Positions 8,693 to 17,160 of a stretch of 64,000 bases of DNA are shown in pieces. This stretch comes from RECM01 sp047921215 (GTDB lineage Bacteria; Bacteroidota; Rhodothermia; Balneolales; Cyclonatronaceae). The first letter of the stretch is position 1; every line of letters begins with the position of its first letter. Made by a program: the position numbers and the translations under genes. The DNA lies in assembly GCA_047921215.1 (NCBI GenBank), contig JBLRWO010000004.1:1-64000 (forward strand), written 5' to 3'. Under the pieces are notes generated by a model, which saw only the letters and a list, made by a program, of their open reading frames with translations, searched no databases and was not told the origin of the DNA.

Positions 8693-9460
8693 ATGATCGA
8701 AATAATCAACCTCAAAAAAAGCTTTGGCAATACCCTGGTCTGGGAAGATGTGAACCTCAGAATCGAAGATGCCGAAACGCTGGCCATCATCGGCAAGTCG
8801 GGTAGCGGCAAATCAGTATTGATGAAGCACATCAATGCCCTGATGAAGCCCGACGAGGGTAGCGTCGAGATCGACGGAAAAGACATAAATGAACTAAGTT
8901 ATGTTGATCTGAGGCTTGTGCGGCATAAGTTCGGTATATTGTTTCAGGGAGCCGCCCTGTTCGATTCGATCACCGCGTTCGAAAATGTGGCCTTTCCGCT
9001 CCGGTATTTTACCCGCTGGAAGGAGCCGCAGATCAGGAACCGGGTCATGGAGTGCCTCGAAATGGTAAACCTTGGCGATATCGGTGATAAAACGACCGCA
9101 GAACTGTCAGGCGGTATGCGGAAAAGAGTGGGCCTGGCAAGGGCAATTGTGCTCGAACCCGATTATCTTTTGTATGACGAACCGACTTCGGGCCTGGACC
9201 CGGAAACATCGGACGAAATTAATGATCTTATTATCCATATGTCGGAAAACCTGGAAATCACATCCGTTGTTGTGAGCCATGATATGCACAGTGTGTTAAA
9301 AGTGGCCGACAAGGCAGCGTTTCTCGACGAACAGAAACTGAGCTGGTATGGTAGTATTGATGAACTTCGCAGCAGCGATGACAGGCGGCTGCAGGCATTC
9401 GTAACCGCCAGTGAGTACAGTATATCAGATGACAACAACAGGAAGGGTAATCATTTTTGA
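8693..9460 (+). CDS. mlaF: MlaF-type ABC transporter ATPase
   Basis: The ATP-binding subunit of the Mla-like lipid transporter, 255 aa from the ATG at 8693. A more upstream in-frame start exists at 8639 but lies inside mlaE and adds unrelated sequence. It has Walker A GKSGSGKS, a Q-loop near FGILFQGAALFD, signature LSGGMRKRVGLARAI, Walker B YLLYDEPTSGLDP and switch His in VVVSHD. Its TGA overlaps the TTG start of mlaD (TTGA), so the two are translationally coupled. Confidence 0.95.
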   Translation: MIEIINLKKSFGNTLVWEDVNLRIEDAETLAIIGKSGSGKSVLMKHINALMKPDEGSVEIDGKDINELSYVDLRLVRHKFGILFQGAALFDSITAFENVAFPLRYFTRWKEPQIRNRVMECLEMVNLGDIGDKTTAELSGGMRKRVGLARAIVLEPDYLLYDEPTSGLDPETSDEINDLIIHMSENLEITSVVVSHDMHSVLKVADKAAFLDEQKLSWYGSIDELRSSDDRRLQAFVTASEYSISDDNNRKGNHF

Positions 9461-10386
9461 AACCTATATCTAACGAATTAAAAATCGGGCTCACGGTATT
9501 TGTTGCCATTATCGTCGGAATTATCGGATACCGGTTTATGCTCGATACGCCACTGTTCCGGCAGTCGATGCAGTTCTACACCATCGTGGAGCGTGTTGAT
9601 GGAATCGGTCCCGGTTCATTTGTCTATACACGGGGAATTAATGTAGGCTCGGTTCAGCGTATGGAGTTGATGGCCAACGACAGTGTGATGGTGTTTTTCT
9701 CCGCAAATGTTGACGGCGGTGTCCCGGTGGGATCCATCGCGTACATCCGCTCTGTCGACCTGCTCGAAAAGGCCGTTGTAGTTGAAAAAGGACGTTCTCC
9801 GGAAAGCATTCCCCAGGGTGGTTTTATTAGAGGTGTGTACGATGAAGGCGTAATGGGTCATCTGCGTGATCTCAGTGAAGATGCGGGATCCAATGTCGTG
9901 GAATCAACGGAACGGCTGAATCGCATACTGGGCGAGGTAGACCGTGTTATGGTGGATGGGGGCAGTGAGGACCTGGAACTTATACTCGACAATCTGAATG
10001 CAACCACATCCCAGGTAAACCTGCTCCTGGCGCGAAGCAGCAGGGAAATAGAGTCCACTATCTCACACCTGAATTCAATCATGGCCAATGTTGACACCCT
10101 CAGCACGGGTCAGAAAGAGCGGATTGACTCCCTTCTCATTAATCTCGAAAGCGTGTCGGCCGACCTGGACGAGATGACCAGTGAATTCAGCACCTTCTCG
10201 AAAGAGCTCAACGTAATGATGCGCAAGATCAATGAGGGTGAGGGCAGCCTCGGAAAACTGATTAATGATCCGTCGCTCTATAACAACCTCGACAGCCTGT
10301 CGTACCAGCTGAATCGTATGGTCCGTAATCTGAACGATAATCCGAGGCACTTCCTGCGGCACCTTCGCCTGGTTGATATTTTCTGA
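9457..10386 (+). CDS. mlaD: MlaD-type MCE-domain lipid-binding protein
   Basis: A 309-aa periplasmic lipid-binding subunit anchored by one N-terminal helix (about residues 10-27, VFVAIIVGIIGYRF). It is followed by an MCE/MlaD domain (about 38-115, with VDGIGPGSFVYTRGINVGSV) and a long helical C-terminal region rich in coiled-coil-like heptads. Translation begins at TTG 9457 after a good GGAAGGG ribosome-binding site and overlaps the mlaF stop. MlaEFD together would exchange lipids with the outer membrane. The extreme 3' end is partly duplicated downstream at 10433. Confidence 0.92.
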   Translation: MKPISNELKIGLTVFVAIIVGIIGYRFMLDTPLFRQSMQFYTIVERVDGIGPGSFVYTRGINVGSVQRMELMANDSVMVFFSANVDGGVPVGSIAYIRSVDLLEKAVVVEKGRSPESIPQGGFIRGVYDEGVMGHLRDLSEDAGSNVVESTERLNRILGEVDRVMVDGGSEDLELILDNLNATTSQVNLLLARSSREIESTISHLNSIMANVDTLSTGQKERIDSLLINLESVSADLDEMTSEFSTFSKELNVMMRKINEGEGSLGKLINDPSLYNNLDSLSYQLNRMVRNLNDNPRHFLRHLRLVDIF

Positions 10387-10451
10387 GCTTCCGGTCCTTG
10401 TCTGACCATTTGGCAACGAGTTCCGCCCTAATCTGGTTGATATTTTCTGAG
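10369..10451 (+). repeat. 64-bp-spaced direct repeat of the mlaD 3' end
   Basis: The 19 bases CTGGTTGATATTTTCTGAG, which include the last codons and stop of mlaD, occur at 10369-10387 and again perfectly at 10433-10451. Bases following each copy are also partly similar. This looks like an old tandem duplication of the gene's end. Confidence 0.75.
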
Positions 10452-10535
10452 GTCCCGGGCACTTATACGACCGGTTTGCCGGGCCGGAGTGGCTGGGGCA
10501 TGAGAACAGAGCCTGCATTTACGCCTCCGAATTCG

Positions 10536-10566
10536 TTGATTATTGTCGGGAATTAGGCTATCTTTG
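10536..10566 (+). promoter_or_regulatory. Bacteroidota-type promoter of the ppiD-like gene
   Basis: A TTG at 10536-10538 (-33 region) is followed after 20 bases by TATCTTTG at 10559-10566, a match to the TAnnTTTG -7 element of Bacteroidota primary sigma factors. The gene starts 70 bases downstream. It agrees with consensus in both sequence and spacing. Confidence 0.65.
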
Positions 10567-10635
10567 CAAGCTATCGCTGAATTTTCAGCGTGATAACCCA
10601 ATTTTACCAAACCTCCTCAATCAAGGATTTTCTTC

Positions 10636-12723
10636 ATGGGATTTATGGATAAAATGAGAAGCAGTACACCTGTTGTTTTGTGGGTACTGATTTTCTCGTT
10701 CGGAATTCTTTTCATGCTTCAGGATACCGATTTCTTTTCGGCTATTATGGTTGGACCAACCGGTATGGGAAGTGTAAATGGTGTGGCCATCGATCAGAAT
10801 GAGTACAACCAGCGGCTGAGTTTTCTCACAGAACAACACAGATCCCAGACCGGGGAAGCCCCGAGCATGGAACAGCGGGCACAATACGAAAAACTGGTCT
10901 GGGACCAGATGGTACTCGATATAGTGCTGGAACAGAAAATGGAGGAGCTTGGAATCGTGGTAACCGATGCCGAACTCAGGGAGATGGTACTCGGCCCGCA
11001 ACCTGATCCCATGGTTGCGCAGCTTTTTATGCGTGAAGACGGCACCATTGATCGGGCCGCACTGAATGCCGCCGTGCAGGCTACCGAAGCCACCAATGAA
11101 TGGATTTATATCGAAGGACAGCTTCGTGAACGCCGCTCCCGTGAAAAACTCAATGAGTACCTGCAGTCGTCGATGGTGGTAAGTACTGCAGAGGTGGAGC
11201 AGGAATTTATCCGGGAAAACTCGACGGCATCCTTCCGTTATGTACGCTTCCCTTACTCGGATATGAGCCTTGACGATATCGAGGTCAGCAATTCGGAAAT
11301 CCGCAATTTCTATCGCGATAACGAAAAACGGTTTGAGCGCAAAAAATCGATCCGCTTCCGCTATGTCAGTTTCGACAAAACTCCGACAGATGAAGATACC
11401 CTTCGTGTTGTCGGTGAACTGAACAATCTGCGTGCCGAGTTTGCCGAAGCCGAAAACGACTCCCTGTTTCTCGTGTTCAACAACAGCGAAGCTTCCTATT
11501 TCGGTGAGTACCTTTCCCCGTCAGAACTCCGCCGCGAATTTTATTCCCTGTATGATCTGAACGATGGCGAAGTGGGAGAATCGTTTCTGCAGGATGGGAA
11601 AGCTACGGTACTCAAAAGGATAGACTCCCGCCGTTCCGCTGAAACCTATGTTCGGGTTAGCCAGATTCAGCTCCGGTTTACCCCCGACAATAAAGATGAT
11701 GTCCGCCAACGGGCCGCCGGGATCGCCGCTGAGGCCCGTGGCGACCAGGATTTTGCCGAACTCGCACGTTTGCACTCGGCCGATACCCGAAGTGCCCAGC
11801 GTGGCGGCGACCTCGGCTACCTGGCCCGTGGCGACAGGCCGGCTGCCATCAGCTCCCCCGTATTCAATGCCCGCAGCGGGGCCGTAGTTGGTCCGGTTGA
11901 AGAGGGCAACAGTTTTTACATCTTAAAGGTGGGCGAACGCAATACTACCGATATCCGTTATGCTGCACTCACACGTTCGGTCTATGCTGATCCGACCCTA
12001 ACAGTAGGTGCCCAGGAGCGCCTGGCCGATGATTTCGCCGCCTATTCAAATCTCGACGGGTTTGAGGATGAGGCAGAACGGAACAACTACCAGATTCAGG
12101 AAGCTTTTGCTACCGAAGACAATCCGGTAATACCCGGATTCGGCCAGAGCCAGAACCTCCTCAATCAGATCAGGTATATGCGGACCGGGCAGATTTCGGA
12201 CGTGATTGAACTCGATAACCGCTTCATCGTGCTCAAGGTGGACCAGGTAACCGAAGCCGGTATCGCACCGCTTGACGAGGTTCGTGATCAGATTATTTCG
12301 CTGATCAGAAATGAGAAGAGGAAGGAGGCGGTACAGAATCAGGTCAGAGAACTGGTTGCCGGTGAAACCTCGCTTGAAACCTTTGCCGGAACCCATGAAC
12401 GCCAGATCCGCGACGCCAATAATGTTCGCATGAGCAGTGCCACTGTTCCGGGTGCCGGCCGCGAGCCTCAGGTTGTGGGTGGCGCGTTTGGTGCCCCTCT
12501 TGACGTACTGGCCGGACCGGTGGCCGGCGAAACAGCCGTGTACCTGATAGAAGTTACATCCAGGAATATGGCTTCAGCCGACCAGATAACACCATCCGAC
12601 CGTTCAACCATCAGAACTCGCCTTGAACAGGAAAAAGGTATGATCTTCGGTGAAGTATGGGTTGAGCAACTCCGTGAACAGGCCAACGTGAACGACTACC
12701 GCGGCAGGATGGTCGCTAGATAA
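10636..12723 (+). CDS. ppiD: PpiD/SurA-like periplasmic peptidyl-prolyl isomerase
   Basis: A 695-aa membrane-anchored foldase. A single N-terminal helix lies at about residues 13-30. A SurA-N-like chaperone region follows (about 35-200), then a parvulin rotamase domain near 337-435 (VRVSQIQLRF, FAELARLHSADTRSAQRGGD, LGYLARG). A second, poorer rotamase-like segment lies around 470-580. It assists folding of proteins crossing the inner membrane. It is monocistronic with its own promoter. Its last eight bases overlap the end of the convergent LuxR-type gene, so read-through would make antisense RNA. Confidence 0.88.
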   Translation: MGFMDKMRSSTPVVLWVLIFSFGILFMLQDTDFFSAIMVGPTGMGSVNGVAIDQNEYNQRLSFLTEQHRSQTGEAPSMEQRAQYEKLVWDQMVLDIVLEQKMEELGIVVTDAELREMVLGPQPDPMVAQLFMREDGTIDRAALNAAVQATEATNEWIYIEGQLRERRSREKLNEYLQSSMVVSTAEVEQEFIRENSTASFRYVRFPYSDMSLDDIEVSNSEIRNFYRDNEKRFERKKSIRFRYVSFDKTPTDEDTLRVVGELNNLRAEFAEAENDSLFLVFNNSEASYFGEYLSPSELRREFYSLYDLNDGEVGESFLQDGKATVLKRIDSRRSAETYVRVSQIQLRFTPDNKDDVRQRAAGIAAEARGDQDFAELARLHSADTRSAQRGGDLGYLARGDRPAAISSPVFNARSGAVVGPVEEGNSFYILKVGERNTTDIRYAALTRSVYADPTLTVGAQERLADDFAAYSNLDGFEDEAERNNYQIQEAFATEDNPVIPGFGQSQNLLNQIRYMRTGQISDVIELDNRFIVLKVDQVTEAGIAPLDEVRDQIISLIRNEKRKEAVQNQVRELVAGETSLETFAGTHERQIRDANNVRMSSATVPGAGREPQVVGGAFGAPLDVLAGPVAGETAVYLIEVTSRNMASADQITPSDRSTIRTRLEQEKGMIFGEVWVEQLREQANVNDYRGRMVAR

Positions 12724-13153
12724 GCGCCATATCCCTTGCCTGACGAATAGCCTCCGCCGTATTGCTCACCTTCATCTTGCTGATGATGTTACGGCGGTGG
12801 GTATTTACCGTGTGTACACTCAGGTACAGTTTTTCTGCCACCTGCTTGCTCACAAATCCCTCCGATATGAGAGTCAGAATCTGCTTTTCCCGGCCAGATA
12901 GAGACTCATTTTCGCTCATTCCTTCAGAATGGTCTCCGGGCATCCTGAACAACGCCCCGGTATGAGTGTCGATCATGGTAGCGCGATGGCCGGTATCCAT
13001 ATCCTGGTCGGGTGATATGTCGAGTATGGATAGTGCAAGCCAGGGTTTACCTGCATGGTCTGTTTCAAGGCAGGTGAACTGCTCACCCACATCAGGCTTT
13101 AGCTGCCGTATCATCGCCTGGTACTGAGCATACAGATCATTTTTCGTATCCAT
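12716..13153 (-). CDS. LuxR-family transcriptional regulator, short sensor part
   Basis: A 145-aa regulator. The C-terminal GerE/LuxR helix-turn-helix is clear (LSGREKQILTLISEGFVSKQ, AEKLYLSVHTVNTHRRNI). The N-terminal 75 residues look like the end of a PAS-type sensor as found in the roughly 250-aa relatives common in Bacteroidota, so the sensor seems truncated. There is no receiver domain. It is convergent with ppiD, with eight bases overlapping at the 3' ends. Confidence 0.8.
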   Translation of the reverse strand: MDTKNDLYAQYQAMIRQLKPDVGEQFTCLETDHAGKPWLALSILDISPDQDMDTGHRATMIDTHTGALFRMPGDHSEGMSENESLSGREKQILTLISEGFVSKQVAEKLYLSVHTVNTHRRNIISKMKVSNTAEAIRQARDMALI

Positions 13154-13248
13154 ATGAAATTACTCATTTATAGGTATTGAAACCGATGGGATATCAGCGG
13201 GAAATTAGAGATGCATTCAAGTTATGTGTCATTATAAATCGTAATTTT

Positions 13249-14729
13249 ATGAAAACACCTGGTTTATCCTGTTATTTCTTATATGCCCGGTTTTAAGTGC
13301 TGGTGCACAGCCGGTTCAGACAGTCAGGGGTGTGGTTACCGGCCGTACGGGTTCCGTGAGCCTGTGGGGAATCGGTGCCACCGACTGGTCCGGGCAGAGT
13401 GCGGATCCGGATCCGGATCCGGCAAAAGGGATCTATGATCAGGACCGGGAGGATCTCGAAAGCCCAACCCGTTTTGGTGCTACAGGCATACAGCTCAGGC
13501 AGAACCTCGGCAGGTCGGCTTTCTGGTCAACATCCGTTGCGGTATCAGGAAACGGGTTGAAACACTCCATGGACCGGTACAGCGATGAGGGAATTCTCGT
13601 ACCAAGGGAAAGGGTGCAAAATGCATCAGGCAAGGCGGCCCTCACATCGACTCTGAACTATAAACATACTCCCGCCCATCTGCAGGTTGTTGGTTTTACG
13701 GTTGCCCGCCTTTTCTACAAACAGTATATCAGGGTGGCGGATACACCGGAAAGCCCGCTGAATACCCTCATCGATGAAAGCGGAGGGGCCTGGCAGCTGC
13801 AGGGTTTCACCCAATCCTCCGTTACCTTCGGTCCGGCGACCCTGGCGGCCGGCATACACCTGCACTATTTTTCGCTGAATGGCGATTTGTCGCCCGAACC
13901 CAGGATCGGCATAACCCTGAAAACCGGTGCCCTGAGCAGTCTTCAGCTTGCTTACGGACGCCATTCCCGGATTGAACACCTGCCTCTCTATTTTGCACAT
14001 CCCGGCAACAGAAGCCTTGATTTTTCAACAGCCGACCATCTGGTGGCGGGATTCCGGCAGTTAATTGCACCCGGCCTTAACCTGAATCTGGAAGCTTACT
14101 ATCAGTTCCTTTCGGATGTGCCCGTTATTCCGGATTCGTCATTCTCGGTGCTGAACCTGGAACAGGACTGGTATATCCGCGACCGGCTTGTCAGTACCGG
14201 AAAAGGGCGAAATTACGGCATTGATATGACCCTTGAACGCTATTTCGCCGGCGGCTGGTACGGGTTGCTCTCCGTCTCGGTATTTTCGTCAGAATACCGG
14301 GGTGGCGACGGTACCTGGCGTGACACCCGCTACAACAGAAAGGGTACATTTACATTGTTGGGTGGCAGGGAATGGGATTGGACCTCGGCAGGAAAATCCC
14401 GGATGCTATCGCTGAACGGAAGAGTAAATCTGATGGGTGGCCGAAAATACAGTCCGGTAAATCTGCCCGTATCCTTGTCGGCGCGTGAAGTGATTTATGA
14501 TGAATCGAGGGCGTTCAGCAACCGGGAACCGGGTGTGTTCTATGCCGATATGACGATTAATTACAGAATTAACCGGGCACACACGGCCGGTATATGGTCG
14601 CTTCAGCTCATCAACCTGACAGGATATAAAGAGTTCTACGGTTACCGGTTCAATCTCGGGACCGGTCAGATCGACCGGCATCGTGAAGCAATCATATTGC
14701 CCAACCTCAGTTACCGGTTCGAATTCTGA
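13249..14729 (+). pseudogene. Decayed TonB-dependent receptor (N-terminal tip fused to barrel)
   Basis: The frame from about 13332 encodes a roughly 460-aa outer-membrane beta-barrel end (C-terminus NLSYRFEF) like the last two thirds of a TonB receptor. Just upstream, the same frame reads LLFLICPVLSAGAQPVQTV then RGVVTGRTG. That is a signal-peptide core and the first strand of a carboxypeptidase-regulatory domain. The only ATG for that signal peptide (13249) is in another frame, so a frameshift lies within the first 20 bases. The plug domain is missing between GRTGS and SLWGIGATDW. Both lesions point to a pseudogene; alternatively a plugless barrel is still made from an internal start. Confidence 0.7.
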
Positions 14730-14790
14730 ATAAAGTATGATGAAGATTACCCGATAACCCGCCCCCATAGACAAATAATCCCTATCTTTC

Positions 14791-14824
14791 ACCCGACACC
14801 CGACACCCGACACCCGACACCCGA
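14791..14824. repeat. ACCCGAC heptamer tandem repeat
   Basis: Nearly five perfect copies of the 7-base unit ACCCGAC. They run on into about 75 bases of degenerate GTCTGATGTCCGA-type units (to about 14900). The gap 14730-14985 before ribD holds nothing else that I can see. Confidence 0.85.
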
Positions 14825-14985
14825 AATCCAACGTCTGATGTCCGAAGTCTGCTATCCGACGTACAACCTGTGATGTTTGACGTCTGATGATTGATGGCTG
14901 AAATCCGGGATTTTGCCCAAAGCCCGGCATCAGGCATTTTTCATAAAAGTTGTTCAAATCAGTTCCGCAACACCGTTAAAACAAT

Positions 14986-16116
14986 ATGACCTCTTCCCGT
15001 TTTTCCGAAACCGACCAATCCTTCATGAAGAAAGCCCTGAGGCTTGCTCAGAAAGGGGCGGGCTATGTGAGTCCGAATCCGATGGTGGGCTGCATCATAG
15101 TATCGGCGGATGGTAAGGTGATCGGAAAAGGCTATCACGAACGGTACGGTAAAGCGCATGCCGAAATTAACGCGCTCAACTCTGTTAAAGACCATGCCGC
15201 ACTGAAGGGGGCCACACTCTATGTCAGTCTCGAACCCTGCTCGCATCAGGGAAAAACACCTCCCTGTGCGGTCGCGCTGTCGAAACTCCCCCTGAAAAGA
15301 GTAGTCACGGCCATGATCGATCCGAATCCGGCTGTCAGCGGTCGGGGACTCAACATTCTGGAACAGGCGGGCATACGTACTGAGACCGGTCTGCTTGAAC
15401 AGGAGGCCGAAAATCTGAACGAAGCGTTCATCCACTACATCCGGTACAACAAACCGTTTGTGACACTCAAAATCGCCCAGACACTCGATGGCTACATCGC
15501 TGCACCCGACGGCAATTCGGAGTGGATTTCAGGCGAGGAGTCGCGCCGGCTGGTTCATACGTGGCGCAGCCGGTATGATGCGGTTCTGGTGGGACGGAAT
15601 ACCGCGCTGCTCGACAACCCGAGGCTCACTGTGCGGCTCATCGAGGGACGTCAACCGAAGAGAATTGTGATCGACGGGCCCCTGTCGCTGCCCCGGAACC
15701 TGAACCTGTTTACCGACCAGTTCGAGGAAAAGACGATCGTTATTACTTACAACCGTGAGAAGTACAACGAGACGGCAGATCCTTTGCTCAAGATGCTGCA
15801 GCCTAACTACTTTCGCGGTGAAACGCACCTTGTGGCGCGACTGAACGGGCACTGTGATCTCGATCATGCCTTCGACCTGCTTGCCGAGTCGGGCATCAGC
15901 TCCATTCTGGTTGAGGGTGGCCGCGATCTGTCCTCGGCGCTTATTGCCGGCAACATGGTAGACAAGCTCCATATTTTCATCGCTCCGAAACTGTTGGGCG
16001 GCGGAACCCGTTCGGTAATGAACCTGGGAATCGACCGGATGCAGGAGGTATTGGCCCTGCAAAACACCAGCTGGGAGCAATCCGGCAGCGACATTCTTTT
16101 TACGGGATATTTTTAG
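14986..16116 (+). CDS. ribD: Bifunctional riboflavin deaminase/reductase
   Basis: A 376-aa enzyme for the second and third steps of riboflavin synthesis: deamination of the diaminopyrimidine and reduction of the ribosyl side chain. The N-terminal deaminase (about 1-150) has the zinc site HAEINAL and PCSHQGKTPPCAVA. The C-terminal reductase (about 155-370) has FVTLKIAQTLDGYIA, NSEWISGEESR, VGRNTALLDNPRLTVR and ILVEGGRDLSSALI. Length matches E. coli RibD. It lies just upstream of ribE, and the two probably act together. Confidence 0.97.
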   Translation: MTSSRFSETDQSFMKKALRLAQKGAGYVSPNPMVGCIIVSADGKVIGKGYHERYGKAHAEINALNSVKDHAALKGATLYVSLEPCSHQGKTPPCAVALSKLPLKRVVTAMIDPNPAVSGRGLNILEQAGIRTETGLLEQEAENLNEAFIHYIRYNKPFVTLKIAQTLDGYIAAPDGNSEWISGEESRRLVHTWRSRYDAVLVGRNTALLDNPRLTVRLIEGRQPKRIVIDGPLSLPRNLNLFTDQFEEKTIVITYNREKYNETADPLLKMLQPNYFRGETHLVARLNGHCDLDHAFDLLAESGISSILVEGGRDLSSALIAGNMVDKLHIFIAPKLLGGGTRSVMNLGIDRMQEVLALQNTSWEQSGSDILFTGYF

Positions 16117-16160
16117 AAACGAAAAAATCAGGTCAGCCCGGTGCTGAATACCCGGATAAA

Positions 16161-16197
16161 GTGCACTGATTGCCGGTTATCATGGCAAATCGTGCAC
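16161..16197 (+). other. Imperfect hairpin between ribD and ribE
   Basis: GTGCACTGATTGCC and GGCAAATCGTGCAC form a roughly 13-bp stem with small bulges around a nine-base loop. It has no T-run, so it is not a standard terminator. It may be an mRNA processing or attenuation structure. No FMN-riboswitch core is present. Confidence 0.45.
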
Positions 16198-16310
16198 CGG
16201 CCGGTGCTGCCTGATCAGGGATTATAACACTATTTGGGAACCGAATAATCAACCGATTTAAAATTGCATACGATGGTGTGCATTCAGACTAAAAAAAGAG
16301 GATACAAGCC

Positions 16311-16913
16311 ATGTTTACAGGAATTATTGAAGAGACCGGAAAAATTGAAAACGTTATACTGCTGAAAGGTGGCCGGGAATTCACTATCAGCTGTACATTT
16401 GCCGCAGATCTGAAACCCGACGACAGCGTATCAGTAAACGGTGCATGCCATACCGTCGTCCGTAGTGATGATTCCACATTCACCATACAGTCGGTTGAGG
16501 AGACCATCCGGAAAACCTCCATGGGCGTACTCAAAAAAAATGATCCGGTTAATCTGGAGCGGTCGATGACCTTGGACAAGCGCCTCGACGGGCACATCGT
16601 ACAGGGCCATGTGGATGCGGTCGGTACGGTTGTTTCCGTTGATCAGGAGGGAACCGACTGGTTGTTCGAGATTGAATTCCCGACCGAATTTGAAACCCAG
16701 ATCGTTGGCAGGGGCAGCATCGCCCTCGACGGCATCAGCCTCACCGTGGCACGAGAACAGGGAAACCGGTTCACCGTGGCCATCATCCCCTATACCTGGG
16801 ACCACACCAACCTGTCGGACAAAAAAACCGGCGACCCTGTGAATCTCGAGTTTGACATCCTTGGTAAATATGTGTTGAAGTACTTAAGCAAAATAAACCT
16901 GAAAGAACAATAG
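16311..16913 (+). CDS. ribE: Riboflavin synthase, alpha chain
   Basis: A 200-aa enzyme dismutating two 6,7-dimethyl-8-ribityllumazine molecules to riboflavin. Two homologous lumazine-binding domains are visible. The first begins MFTGIIEETGKIE and contains VNGACHTVV; the second begins DGHIVQGHVDAVGTV and contains ALDGISLTV. Length is typical. A purine-rich AAAGAGGAT site lies upstream of the ATG. It is separated from ribD by about 195 bases with a hairpin. Confidence 0.96.
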   Translation: MFTGIIEETGKIENVILLKGGREFTISCTFAADLKPDDSVSVNGACHTVVRSDDSTFTIQSVEETIRKTSMGVLKKNDPVNLERSMTLDKRLDGHIVQGHVDAVGTVVSVDQEGTDWLFEIEFPTEFETQIVGRGSIALDGISLTVAREQGNRFTVAIIPYTWDHTNLSDKKTGDPVNLEFDILGKYVLKYLSKINLKEQ

Positions 16914-16976
16914 AATATAGAACAGGAGAATTTGGAATATGGAATGAGGAATTGGAGTTTCCACCCCTAACGTAAT

Positions 16977-17036
16977 GCAGAGCGCAGGGCGCAGCCCGAA
17001 GTCGAAGCACGTGGGCCCAGCGGCTGCCGGGCCCAT
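16977..17036 (+). repeat. Dispersed intergenic repeat, copy B
   Basis: It contains the common block GAAGTCGAAG (after GCGCAGCCC) and then a GC hairpin TGGGCCC/GGGCCCA at 17012-17035. The same order (block, then hairpin) occurs in copy D with different stem bases. It lies between ribE and the convergent lptD-like gene. The remaining bases of 16914-17160 are degenerate GGAATATGGAATGAGG-type and TTGTTCT tracts. Confidence 0.6.
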
Positions 17037-17160
17037 AAATCCCCGACAAACCACCCGCACCCTGCTTCCAATTGAAGTGCCTGTAATTACAGTTTCCGCC
17101 CAAGAATGACGAGTCACTTCCCCATTCCCTATTCTATTGTTCTTTTGTTCCCCTGTTCTC

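Noticed and set aside
16117..16310. FMN riboswitch ahead of ribE
   Set aside because: The conserved RFN core (AGGGG...GACCGGCGGU type) is absent; only an imperfect hairpin is present.
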